NCBI GenBank assembly: GCA_963816435.1
Contig: CAWFKS010000018.1
Location: forward strand, 124,001-188,000
Direction of reading: 5' to 3'
Source: CAWFKS01 sp963816435
GTDB lineage: Bacteria > Pseudomonadota > Alphaproteobacteria > Rhizobiales > Rhizobiaceae
Length of the DNA: 64,000 nt
The translations under genes were made by a program, and so were the position numbers. The notes under the pieces were generated by a model, which saw nothing but the letters and a program-made list of their open reading frames with translations, searched no databases and was not told the DNA's origin. Below are positions 10,220 to 20,517 of this stretch, in pieces. The stretch's first letter is position 1. Each line of letters begins with the position of its first letter.

Positions 10220-10248
10220 CGACGCTCTCGCTCGAACCTCGCCCACTG

Positions 10249-10277
10249 TTGCCATTGGCGCCAAAGCCCTCTATATG
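10249..10277 (+). promoter_or_regulatory. Sigma-70 type promoter for rpsF-rpsR(-rplI)
   Basis: A -35 box TTGCCA at 10249-10254 and a -10 box TATATG at 10272-10277 are separated by exactly 17 bases. They lie about 200 bases upstream of rpsF, leaving a long leader that could hold the ribosomal-protein feedback site. The rest of the 10220-10479 spacer shows no gene. Confidence 0.55.
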
Positions 10278-10479
10278 CCCGCGATCTGCCGGTCCTGCTG
10301 GGGGCTGAACGGAGGGCCGCGTCCATTAAGGGCGCGTCGCGGAGCAAAAGAAGCTTCCGCCTCCCGTGTCTCCGCTCTCGACCGTCTCGAACAGCGCCTT
10401 TCTTCCCTCGCATGCGAGATCAGGAGAAGTCGCAGAGGCTTAGCCGCGGGAACCGGGAGACAACGAAGAAAGGCAAGAC

Positions 10480-10936
10480 ATGGCACTTTACGAGCATGTG
10501 TTTCTTGCCCGCCAGGATCTGTCCTCGCAGCAGGTGGATGGCCTTGTAGAGCAGTACAAGGGCATCATCGAAGCGAATGGCGGTTCCGTCGGCCGGGTCG
10601 AGAACTGGGGACTGAAGTCCCTCACCTACCGCATCAAGAAGAATCGCAAGGCGTATTACACGCTGATGGACGTCACCGCCCCGCCGGCCGCCATCACCGA
10701 GATGGAACGCCAGATGGGCCTGTCGGAAGACGTGCTGCGCTTCATGACCATCAAGGTAGAGAAGCACGAGGAAGGTCCGTCCGCGATGATGCAGAAGCGC
10801 GATGACCGCCCCGACCGCGGCGGCCGTTTCGGTGATCGCCCGCGTTTCGGCGAGCGACCGCGACCGCGGCGGCGACCGTGACCGCGGACCGCGCCAGCCT
10901 CGTGAGCAGCAGCAGTCCACGGGAGGTGCCCAGTAA
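10480..10936 (+). CDS. rpsF: 30S ribosomal protein S6, frameshifted near its end
   Basis: S6 binds 16S rRNA in the platform of the small subunit together with S18. MALYEHVFLARQDLS and the RIKKNRKAYYTLMDV core are clear. Near base 10855-10862 an extra C in a repetitive GAC/CGC stretch sends the frame to an early TGA at 10879. Removing it continues the Arg/Asp-rich tail to STGGAQ and a TAA at 10934, directly touching the rpsR ATG, as in related rhizobia. The restored protein has 151 residues. Breaking this gene for real would be unexpected. Confidence 0.93.
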
Positions 10937-11185
10937 ATGGTCGACATCAACCAGATCCCGACGCGCCGCCCCTTCCATCGCCGCCGCAAGACGTGCCCGT
11001 TCTCGGGCGCCAACGCGCCGCGCATCGACTACAAGGACGTGCGGCTCCTGCAGCGCTACATTTCCGAGCGCGGCAAGATCGTGCCCTCGCGCATCACCGC
11101 CGTCAGCCAGAAGAAGCAGCGCGAACTCGCCAAGGCGATCAAACGCGCCCGCTTCCTCGGCCTGCTTCCCTACGTGGTGAAGTAA
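10937..11185 (+). CDS. rpsR: 30S ribosomal protein S18
   Basis: The 82-residue S18 partner of S6. RRKTCPFSGANAPRIDYKDV and the ending KRARFLGLLPYVVK are family hallmarks. It begins immediately after the restored rpsF stop. The frame is intact. Confidence 0.96.
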   Translation: MVDINQIPTRRPFHRRRKTCPFSGANAPRIDYKDVRLLQRYISERGKIVPSRITAVSQKKQRELAKAIKRARFLGLLPYVVK

Positions 11186-11403
11186 GACCTTTCGATTTCG
11201 GCGCCGGACGGTTTTTCGCCCGGCGCCGGCCTCCCGCGATCGGCGCGGGAACGCTACGCCAAATCCGAGTTGGGCCATATCTCCTTGAGGGCCCTAACTG
11301 CCACGCAGGCAGGACAGCGACCCCGGCGCCGTCATCGCGCCCTCCCCGCTTCCCGCCTGTTTTCTCGAAAGCCGCCACAGGCGGCCAGTGAAGGAACAGT
11401 CTG

Positions 11404-12024
11404 ATGGAAGTCATTCTTCTCGAACGCGTCGCCCGGCTTGGCCAGATGGGCGAGACCGTGTCGGTGCGCGACGGTTTCGCGCGCAATTTCCTGCTGCCGC
11501 AGGGCAAGGCGCTTCGCGCCAACGAGGCCAACAAGAAGAAGTTCGAAACCCAGCGCTCTCAGCTCGAGGCCCGCAATCTCGAGCGCAAGTCGGAAGCCGA
11601 GAAGATCGCCGAGAAGCTCGACGGCCTGACCTTCGTTGTCGTCCGCTCGGCCGGCGAGACCGGCCAACTCTACGGCTCGGTGTCGACGCGCGACATCTCC
11701 GAGCTCCTCACCGGCGAGGGCTTCTCGGTCGGTCGCAACCAGGTCGAGCTCAACAACCCGATCAAGGCGATCGGCCTGACCAACGTGGCGATCGCGCTGC
11801 ATCCGGAGGTCGAGGTCACGATCACGCTCAATATCGCCCGCTCCGCCGACGAGGCCGAGCGCCAGGCACGTGGCGAGAAGCTCGATTCGGCCGAGGCGAT
11901 CTACGGCGAGGACATCAACGAGAACGCCCGCCCCGAGACCTTCTTCGAGGAAGAGGAACTCTACGAGGAAGGCGAGGAGAACGCCGGCGAAGCCGAATCG
12001 GAGGACGAGGAAGGCAACGCCTGA
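11404..12024 (+). CDS. rplI: 50S ribosomal protein L9
   Basis: L9 binds 23S rRNA at the base of the L1 stalk. The 206-residue protein starts MEVILLERVARLGQMGETV, has the long connecting helix (ANKKKFETQRSQLEARNLERK) and the C-terminal domain, then an acidic Glu-rich tail of about 45 residues typical of rhizobial L9. In many related genomes a DUF2232 membrane-protein gene sits between rpsR and rplI; here that spacer is only 218 bases and holds a GC-rich inverted repeat (about 11200-11227) but no gene. Confidence 0.95.
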   Translation: MEVILLERVARLGQMGETVSVRDGFARNFLLPQGKALRANEANKKKFETQRSQLEARNLERKSEAEKIAEKLDGLTFVVVRSAGETGQLYGSVSTRDISELLTGEGFSVGRNQVELNNPIKAIGLTNVAIALHPEVEVTITLNIARSADEAERQARGEKLDSAEAIYGEDINENARPETFFEEEELYEEGEENAGEAESEDEEGNA

Positions 12025-12051
12025 GCCTCAGCGCGTTCCACCCGATCGAAA

Positions 12052-12079
12052 GGTCCGGACCCCGTGTCCGGGCCTTTTT
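12052..12079 (+). terminator. Intrinsic terminator after rplI
   Basis: A 9-base-pair stem (GGTCCGGAC with GTCCGGGCC, one G-U pair) with a 5-base loop CCCGT is followed directly by five T residues at 12075-12079. It lies 28 bases after the rplI stop. Confidence 0.85.
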
Positions 12080-12160
12080 CATTTTCGTTGCCGAGAATCC
12101 CGTCCCCCTGCTAGCCTTTGCGGATCGTCCGAGATCCAGGACTGCAGGAGGCAATGGCGC

Positions 12161-13324
12161 ATGACGGTTCATTCCAGGGAGCCGAGCGACTACAACGGCC
12201 TCGCGCAAACGCAGCCTACTTTGCCGTCTGCCGACTACGTCTCTGCGGAAGCCTTCAAGGCCGATATCGAGCGAATCTGGCTGCGCGACTGGGTCTATGT
12301 CTGCCGCTCCGAGGAGATCGCGAAGAAGCTGTCGTTCCGCCTGTTCCGCCTCGGCGGGCAGGAGGCGCTGATATTGCGCGCCGAGGACGGGACGCTGCGC
12401 GCCTTTCACAACACGTGCCGGCATCGCGGCGCGGCGCTGAAGACAGACGAAACCGGCCGCATGAAATCTCGGCTGATCGTCTGTCCCTACCATGCCTGGT
12501 CATACTCGACCGACGGGCGCCTGATCCGGGTGCCGTCGCACTCCTGCCCCGCCGATTTCGACAAGGGCGAGCACTCGCTCTACCCGATCGCGGTAGGCGA
12601 ATGGCGCGGCTTCGTCTTCGTCAATTTCGATGCCGACACCACCCAGACAATCGCCGACGGCTTCGATGGCTATGCGGACCTGCTCGCAAACTGGCCGCTG
12701 GAGGAGATGCGGGCCGCCCACACGTTTCGGGCAGAGATTGCCTGCAACTGGAAGGTGTTCTGGGAAAACTACAACGAGTGTTTGCATTGTCCCGGCGTCC
12801 ACCCGGAGCTCTCGGCGCTCGTCCCTATCTACGGGCGCGGCCTGATGGAGCGAAAGGACGACCCCGACTGGCAGGCGCATGCCGACAGCGACGTGCCCGA
12901 GTTCGCCGGGACGCTCAGGACCGGCGCGCAGACATGGTCGTCCGACGGCAGCGCGCACGGTCGCAGCTTCGCGGATCTGTCAGACGCCGAAAGGGCTGCG
13001 GGTCAGAGCTACCAGACGCATCTGCCCTCGATGTTCTTGGTCGGGCATGTCGACTATTTGCGCGCCGTCAGCCTCAAGCCGCTGGCGGCAGATCGTACCG
13101 AACTTGTGGCGCAATGGTTCTTCACGCCCGAAACGCTGCCCGCGAGCGCGGCCGAGATGGAGAACATCGTTTCATTCGGCCAGCTCGTGCTCGAGCAGGA
13201 CGCGGCGATTTGCGAGGTCAATCAGAGGGGGCTATCCTCGGCTGCGCACCGCTACGGTGTGCTGATGCCGGAAGAATACGAGGTGGCGCGGTTCCATTCA
13301 TGGGTCCGCGGCCACGTTGAATGA
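12161..13324 (+). CDS. Rieske non-heme iron oxygenase, alpha subunit type
   Basis: A 387-residue ring-hydroxylating-type oxygenase. The Rieske 2Fe-2S ligands are in CRHRGA and CPYHAW (about residues 87-109), and the mononuclear iron site is in NYNECLHCPGVHPEL. The start ATG is preceded by AGGAGG 10 bases upstream. Relatives include GbcA-type glycine betaine oxygenases and other N-demethylating Rieske enzymes, but no reductase partner is encoded nearby, so the substrate cannot be named. It follows the rplI terminator and precedes cfa on the same strand. Confidence 0.85.
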   Translation: MTVHSREPSDYNGLAQTQPTLPSADYVSAEAFKADIERIWLRDWVYVCRSEEIAKKLSFRLFRLGGQEALILRAEDGTLRAFHNTCRHRGAALKTDETGRMKSRLIVCPYHAWSYSTDGRLIRVPSHSCPADFDKGEHSLYPIAVGEWRGFVFVNFDADTTQTIADGFDGYADLLANWPLEEMRAAHTFRAEIACNWKVFWENYNECLHCPGVHPELSALVPIYGRGLMERKDDPDWQAHADSDVPEFAGTLRTGAQTWSSDGSAHGRSFADLSDAERAAGQSYQTHLPSMFLVGHVDYLRAVSLKPLAADRTELVAQWFFTPETLPASAAEMENIVSFGQLVLEQDAAICEVNQRGLSSAAHRYGVLMPEEYEVARFHSWVRGHVE

Positions 13325-13424
13325 ACAGTGAGTCACGCCCGGGCGAATCGCTCGGCAGGAACTTTTCAACCAGGACACGATTGGACATAATCGGGTTCCC
13401 CAGACGAACGGGGCGCAAACAGAG

Positions 13425-14750
13425 ATGAATTGGCTACTCAGAAACATTGCACAACGGCTGATCAAGGTCGGCTCCCTCGCGATTACCAGCCCCGACGGAT
13501 CGACGGACCGGTTCGGCGACGGTAGCGGCGAGCACGTCCACGTCGCGGTGAGGACGAAGGAAGCGGAACGCGCCATCGCCCTCGATCCGATGCTGGCGGT
13601 TCCCGAGCGCTACATGGAGGGTGACTTCGTGATCCTGGAGGGCGACCTGCTCACCTTCCTGAAGATCGCGTTCACCAACATGCAGGTCGGCGGATACGAG
13701 AACGCGCTGACGAAGGTTGTGGAGGGCGTGCAGTACTCGCTGCGGCGGCTGCAGCAGATGAACAACGCTGCGCGTTCGCGTGAGAACGTGCGGCGGCACT
13801 ACGACCTGTCCGGGGAACTCTACGACCTGTTCCTCGACGAGGACCGTCAGTATTCGTGCGCCTATTTCGAGCGCCCGGACGTCACGATCGACGAGGCGCA
13901 GCGCGCCAAGCGTCGGCACATCGCCGCCAAGCTGGCGCTGAAGCCCGGGCAGAACGTGCTCGACATAGGCTCCGGCTGGGGCGGCCTGGGTCTGTATCTG
14001 GCCAGGCAGTTCAACGTCGACGTGCTCGGCGTCACGCTGTCGACGGAGCAACATTCGGTTTCCCAGCAGCGCGCCCTCGACGAACAACTTGCCGACCAGG
14101 TGCATTTCGAGATGCGCGACTATCGTGACATCAACGAGCGCTTCGACCGCATCGTGTCCGTCGGCATGTTCGAGCACGTCGGCATCAACCACTACCGCAC
14201 GTTCTTCGACAAGGCGTCCAAGCTGCTCAAGCCCGACGGCGTGATGCTCCTTCATACGATCGGCCGCTCCGGTCCTCCCGGATACACCAACGCCTTCATC
14301 CGCAAATACATCTTCCCCGGCGGATACATCCCGTCGCTGTCGGAGGTATCGACCGAGATCGAGCGCTCGGGCCTGGCCATCACCGATGTAGAGATCCTGC
14401 GCTTGCACTACGCCGAGACATTGAAGCAATGGCGCGAGCGCTTCATGGCCAATCGCGACAAGGCGATCGCACTCTACGATGAGAAGTTCGCGCGCATGTG
14501 GGAGTTCTACCTGGCAGGATCGGAAGCCGCGTTCCGCTGGTCGGAGCTGGTGGTGTTCCAGATCCAGCTCACCCACCGCAACGACGTCTTGCCGATGACG
14601 CGCGACTATATCTCCGAGACCGAACGCGCGCTTGCCGAGCAGGCTTCGGCGGAGGCGACCGCATCAGCCCCCAAATCGGCGAAGAAGCCGGAGCGCAAAT
14701 CGCCGGCGAAACCGGCTACCCGCCGCAAGAAGGTCGAGCCCGGCGAATAG
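13425..14750 (+). CDS. cfa: Cyclopropane-fatty-acyl-phospholipid synthase family methyltransferase
   Basis: Uses S-adenosylmethionine to add a methylene bridge across double bonds of membrane phospholipid acyl chains. The 441-residue protein has an N-terminal lipid-binding domain, the SAM motif LDIGSGWGGLGLYLA at about residues 180-194, GVTLSTEQ, and the active-site region SVGMFEHVG. The last 35 residues are a Lys/Pro/Ala-rich tail (from about residue 405) not needed for catalysis in relatives. A GC-rich hairpin overlaps the stop codon (14739-14757) but lacks a T-run. Confidence 0.9.
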   Translation: MNWLLRNIAQRLIKVGSLAITSPDGSTDRFGDGSGEHVHVAVRTKEAERAIALDPMLAVPERYMEGDFVILEGDLLTFLKIAFTNMQVGGYENALTKVVEGVQYSLRRLQQMNNAARSRENVRRHYDLSGELYDLFLDEDRQYSCAYFERPDVTIDEAQRAKRRHIAAKLALKPGQNVLDIGSGWGGLGLYLARQFNVDVLGVTLSTEQHSVSQQRALDEQLADQVHFEMRDYRDINERFDRIVSVGMFEHVGINHYRTFFDKASKLLKPDGVMLLHTIGRSGPPGYTNAFIRKYIFPGGYIPSLSEVSTEIERSGLAITDVEILRLHYAETLKQWRERFMANRDKAIALYDEKFARMWEFYLAGSEAAFRWSELVVFQIQLTHRNDVLPMTRDYISETERALAEQASAEATASAPKSAKKPERKSPAKPATRRKKVEPGE

Positions 14751-14787
14751 CGCCGGGCCCCCTCCTCGTTCCGATCGCGACTGCTTG

Positions 14788-15303
14788 TCAGCCGGCCCGG
14801 CGCTCGGGCACGAGCATGCGCATCAGCGCGCCCGACTTGGCGAAGAACTGCTGCCACAGAGCGCCCAATATGTGCAGGCCGACCACAACGAAAATCACCA
14901 GCTTGGCGGCTTCGTGGACCTCGCCCGCCTGCTCGACGCCCGCATACCAGGCGATCATGCCGGAGATCGGCATTCCAAATATCACTACATAGAGCAGAAA
15001 ATGGGTGATGCGGGCAGTCCATTCGGCCACCCTGCTCTCCCCCGCCGGCGCTGGCGGCACCCCGCGCGTCAGGCGGATCGCGAAACGCCAGATTGCCAGC
15101 ACCAGGACTGCGATACCGGCATAGGCGTGAATGCGCGCATCGAAGAGCATGTCGGCGTCGATCTCGTTGCCGCGTCGGAATGCACGGTAGGCGGGGCCGA
15201 TCAGGTCCCCGAAGAAGAGCTGAAAGATGACCAGTGCGGCGATAACCCAGTGCAGGATGACCTGCATGCTCGAATAGCCGGCGGGTCTGTCGGATGCCGT
15301 CAT
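14788..15303 (-). CDS. Cytochrome b561 family protein
   Basis: A four-helix b-type cytochrome of the inner membrane that passes electrons between quinone and periplasmic partners. Likely heme ligands are in VILHWVIAAL, RIHAYAG, EVHEAAKLVIF and GLHILGALWQQF, the last being a family hallmark. I choose ATG at 15303 (MTASDRPAGY) because GAGG lies about 12 bases upstream; a longer form could start at 15333. It converges with cfa. Confidence 0.88.
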   Translation of the reverse strand: MTASDRPAGYSSMQVILHWVIAALVIFQLFFGDLIGPAYRAFRRGNEIDADMLFDARIHAYAGIAVLVLAIWRFAIRLTRGVPPAPAGESRVAEWTARITHFLLYVVIFGMPISGMIAWYAGVEQAGEVHEAAKLVIFVVVGLHILGALWQQFFAKSGALMRMLVPERRAG

Positions 15304-15635
15304 TGCGAATATCCTCGACGTTTTCGAAACCATGGGATCACGATAGCGCCCACTACCGACCCAGGCACCTTAAAGAACGGTAATCCTTCAACACGCGCGG
15401 ACTTTGCGCGGGATCAAGGCACGCGTCGATATTCCTGTTTCGTTCCGTCTGGCGGCGCTATGCTCAACCCATGATTCGGGTCAACCGGAATCTCGCTTGA
15501 TCGGCCGGAGGCTGTTAACTCCTGTAAATCTTGGTGTTTGGCCGTTTCGGCGCTTTGCCGCCGCGCGAGGCGGGGTTAGGACGACCACGGGATGGGCGAG
15601 CCGCCGCCAGCGGCGGGGCGAGACGAACGACGGAA
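15304..15635. other. Spacer between cytochrome b561 and dnaB, no gene seen
   Basis: About 330 bases between divergent genes, so both promoters should lie here. I find no convincing -35/-10 pair. A perfect CCGCCGC/GCGGCGG inverted repeat with a 2-base centre lies at about 15601-15616, just before the dnaB ribosome-binding region. Confidence 0.4.
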
Positions 15636-17129
<1,494 letters not shown>

Positions 17130-18324
17130 GTGCCCGAGCCGCTTCCATCGCTTGCCAGCGGCGGCGCCGACTATCCGCTGGCGGGCGGCGTTCTCACCAT
17201 CGACCTTTCCGCACTGGCTGAAAACTACCGGCGCCTGGCGCAGCTGTCGGAACCGGCCCAGGCCGCCGCCGTGGTCAAGGCGGATGCCTACGGCATCGGC
17301 ATCGCGCATGCCGTACCGGTCCTGGTTGCGGCAGGGTGCCGGCGTTTCTTCGTGGCGCTACCGGAGGAAGGCATTGCCGTGCGCGCGGCCGCGCCCGAGG
17401 CCGAGATCTTCGTGCTCGACGGATTGTTCGGAGAGGAAGCGATCGGTGCCTTCGTCGAACACGACCTGACGCCGGTGCTGAACTCCGCCGCAGACATCGC
17501 GCTTTGGGAATCGGCACCGTGGAAGGACGACCGCCCGCGCGGCGCGGCCATCCATGTCGACACCGGCATGAACCGCCTGGGGCTGAGCCTGGAGGAAGCC
17601 GAAAATTTCGTTCAGGCGAACGCGCTGACGCGTGCAGTTCGGCCGGTGCTGGTGATGAGCCATCTCGCCTGCGGCAGCGAACCCGACCACCACATGAACC
17701 GGGAACAGCTAGAATCGTTTCAGCGGGTTCGCGCGCTTTTCTCCGGCGTCGAATCAAGCCTCGCCAACTCCGCCGGCGTGTTGATCGGCGGCGACTTTCT
17801 CTGCGATCTCACCCGCCCCGGCATCGCGCTATACGGCGGCGAGGCGGTCGAGGGCATCGAAAATCCGATGCTGCCGGTGGTCACGGCCACCGCACGGATC
17901 GTTCAGGTGCGAAACGTCGCGGCCGGCGAGGCCGTCGGCTACGGCGCGTCGGCGCGGCTGTTCCGCGACACGCTGGTGGCCGTCGCCGCGGTCGGCTATG
18001 CCGACGGCTATCTCCGCTCGGTCTCTGGCGCCGGCGTGCCGCTGCGCGCCGTCGAGCCTGCCGGGGCGCACGGATATCTGCACGGGCACCGGGTACCGGT
18101 GCTCGGCCGCGTCTCCATGGACCTGACCGCCTTCGACGTCACCGAACTCGGCGCGGAAGCGGTCGCCAAAGGGGACATGATCGAGCTGTTCGGACCGAAT
18201 GTCGCGCTCGACGACGCGGCGCGCGCGGCAGGCACGATCGGCTACGAACTGCTGACCTCGCTCGGACGGCGGTTCCACCGGGCCTATGTCGGCGGCGAGG
18301 CAACTGCTGCCAGCCGCGAGCTGA
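17130..18324 (+). CDS. alr: Alanine racemase, stop codon apparently lost by frameshift
   Basis: Makes D-alanine for peptidoglycan with pyridoxal phosphate. Lys50 in AAVVKADAYG binds the cofactor, and the catalytic Tyr is in AVGYGASARL at about residue 272. GTG at 17130 directly follows the dnaB stop. Family similarity ends at RRFHRAYVGG, about residue 390. The frame as written then runs without a stop through about 55 unmatched codons into radA. Removing one base in 18295-18320 gives YVGGRQLLPAAS and a TGA at 18322-18324, which I take as the likely true end. Confidence 0.85.
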
Positions 18325-18461
18325 GGCAGCTCGATGCGGCCGATTCATCGAAGGGAAAAGTCTCCTCGTCGAGCCGTCTCGCCGAGGCGATTACCGCCAC
18401 CCGGTTGACGGAAACCGCCGCCTCTGCGAAACCGAACATAATGGGAACATTTGAGATAGAA

Positions 18462-19850
18462 ATGGCCAAGTCCCGAAGCCAGTTCATCTGCCAGAATTGC
18501 GGCGCCGTTCACACGCGGTGGGCGGGCAAGTGCGACGCCTGCGGCGAGTGGAACACGCTCGTCGAGGAAGGCACGGCCGGCGGCATCGGCTCCGGCCCGC
18601 AATCCATGCGCAGCGCGCGCAAGGGGCGACCGGTGACGCTCACTTCGCTCGCCGGAGAGATCGAGGACGCGCCGCGCATCGTCACCGGCATCCGCGAACT
18701 CGACCGGGCGACCGGTGGCGGCTTCGTGCGCGGCTCGGCGCTGCTGGTCGGCGGCGATCCCGGCATCGGCAAGTCGACGCTGCTGACCCAGGCGGCGGCC
18801 GCGCTCGCCGCGCAGGGAAACCGCGTCGTCTACGTCTCGGGCGAGGAGGCGGTGGCGCAGATCCGGCTGCGGGCGCAGCGGCTTGGCGTGGCGCAATCTC
18901 CCGTCGAACTCGCCGCGGAGACGAATGTCGAGGACATCCTGGCGACCATCGCCGACGGCAAGCGGCCCGACCTCGTCATCCTCGATTCCATCCAGACGCT
19001 GTGGACAGACATGGCCGATTCGGCCCCGGGCACGGTCACCCAGGTGCGCGCGGCCGCCCAGGCGATGATCCGCTACGCGAAATCCACAGGCGCGGCGGTC
19101 GTGCTGGTCGGCCACGTCACCAAGGAAGGCCAGATCGCCGGCCCCCGGGTGGTCGAGCACATGGTCGACGGGGTGCTCTATTTCGAGGGCGAAGGCGGCC
19201 ACCACTACCGCATCCTCAGAACCGTCAAGAACCGTTTCGGGCCCACCGACGAGATCGGCGTGTTCGAGATGGGCGACAAGGGATTGCGCGAGGTCGCCAA
19301 TCCCTCCGAGCTGTTCCTGGGCGAGCGCAGCGCCAAATCGCCGGGCGCCGCGGTCTTCGCGGGCATGGAGGGCACCAGGCCGGTGTTGGTCGAGATACAG
19401 GCGCTGGTCGCCCATTCGCCCCTCGGCACGCCCAGGCGTGCGGTGATCGGGTGGGACTCGGCCAGGCTGTCGATGGTGCTGGCGGTGCTCGAGGCGCATT
19501 GCCATGTCAGGCTCGGCCAGCACGACGTCTATCTCAACGTCGCCGGCGGCTACCGCATCATGGAGCCGGCGGCGGATTTGGCCGTCGCGGCGGCGCTCGT
19601 CTCCTCGCTGACCGGTCTTGCCCTGCCGGCTGATTGCGTCTATTTCGGCGAAATCAGCCTGTCGGGTGCGATCCGGCCCGTTGCGCATGCGCAGCAACGC
19701 CTCAAGGAGGCGGAAAAGCTGGGGTTCGCGCGAGCCGTCGCGCCGGGCAATGGAGACGAAGCGGGCTCGGCAATGCCGGCAGGCGTGTTCCAGCCCGAAG
19801 CCCTCGTCGACCTGGTCGTGCGGATTTCGGCAGGAGCCGAGAAACGTTAG
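18462..19850 (+). CDS. radA: DNA repair protein RadA
   Basis: A hexameric helicase that extends D-loops in recombination. With ATG at 18462 (MAKSRSQFICQNCG) the protein has 462 residues, the normal length. The zinc finger uses Cys10, Cys13, Cys24 and Cys27; Walker A is GGDPGIGKST; the KNRFG motif and the Lon-like C-terminal domain (HSPLGTPRRAVIGWDSARL) follow. As written it is in frame with alr upstream, giving a 906-codon open frame; I regard the two as separate genes. Confidence 0.93.
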   Translation: MAKSRSQFICQNCGAVHTRWAGKCDACGEWNTLVEEGTAGGIGSGPQSMRSARKGRPVTLTSLAGEIEDAPRIVTGIRELDRATGGGFVRGSALLVGGDPGIGKSTLLTQAAAALAAQGNRVVYVSGEEAVAQIRLRAQRLGVAQSPVELAAETNVEDILATIADGKRPDLVILDSIQTLWTDMADSAPGTVTQVRAAAQAMIRYAKSTGAAVVLVGHVTKEGQIAGPRVVEHMVDGVLYFEGEGGHHYRILRTVKNRFGPTDEIGVFEMGDKGLREVANPSELFLGERSAKSPGAAVFAGMEGTRPVLVEIQALVAHSPLGTPRRAVIGWDSARLSMVLAVLEAHCHVRLGQHDVYLNVAGGYRIMEPAADLAVAAALVSSLTGLALPADCVYFGEISLSGAIRPVAHAQQRLKEAEKLGFARAVAPGNGDEAGSAMPAGVFQPEALVDLVVRISAGAEKR

Positions 19851-19918
19851 GGAAATGCGCGCCTTGCGGCCGCAGCACAAGGTTCTGGCGGACGACCGCC
19901 GCGGATATAGGGGCGCAC

Positions 19919-20470
19919 ATGCCGATCACGTTGCTTGACGGAATTCTCGTCGGCTTCACCCTCGTTTCGGCAATGCTCGCGATGGTGCGGGGCTTTTCCC
20001 GCGAGGTCCTGTCGATCGCCTCGTGGCTGGCGGCGGCTGCCGCGGCGTATTTCTTCTATCCGCTGGTGCTCCCCTACATCGCCCCCTATATCGACAACGA
20101 GAAGCTGGCGCTGGCCGCGGCTGCGGCGATCGTCTTCTTCATCGCGCTGATCATCGTCACGCTGATCACGATGAAGCTGGCGGATTTCATCATCAACTCG
20201 CGCGTCGGCGCGCTCGACCGCACTCTCGGCTTCCTCTACGGCGCGGTGCGCGGCATCGTCGTCGTGGCGGTGGCGCTGCTCTTCCTCAACTGGCTGATGG
20301 GCACCAACCCGCCGGCCTGGGTGACGGAAGCCAAGTCGCGGCCGCTGCTGGAAAGCATCGGCAACTGGCTGGTGAGCGTGCTGCCGGACGATCCGGAACA
20401 CTCGATCCTCGACAAGCTGTCGACGGACGACAATGCCGACGCACCGGCTGACGCACAGCCAAGCGAATGA
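19919..20470 (+). CDS. cvpA: CvpA family membrane protein
   Basis: A 183-residue inner-membrane protein with four hydrophobic helices (DGILVGFTLVSAMLAMVRGF, WLAAAAAAYFFYPLVL, AAAIVFFIALIIVTLITMKL, AVRGIVVVAVALLFLNWLM). The R-G-F-S-R-E motif after helix 1 is typical of CvpA, named for a role in colicin V production, and linked to envelope and biofilm traits elsewhere. It sits just before purF, the same neighbour as in enterobacteria and other rhizobia. Confidence 0.9.
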   Translation: MPITLLDGILVGFTLVSAMLAMVRGFSREVLSIASWLAAAAAAYFFYPLVLPYIAPYIDNEKLALAAAAAIVFFIALIIVTLITMKLADFIINSRVGALDRTLGFLYGAVRGIVVVAVALLFLNWLMGTNPPAWVTEAKSRPLLESIGNWLVSVLPDDPEHSILDKLSTDDNADAPADAQPSE

Positions 20471-20517
20471 GACCCGCGCGGCGCGAGCCGCGCATCCATT
20501 GCTGAAAGGCCCGCACG

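Noticed and set aside
11200..11227. GC-rich hairpin after rpsR considered as a terminator
   Set aside because: The T-run lies in the loop, not after the stem, so it does not fit an intrinsic terminator.
14739..14757. Hairpin over the cfa stop codon considered as a terminator
   Set aside because: A good 7-base-pair stem but followed by C-rich sequence without a T-run.
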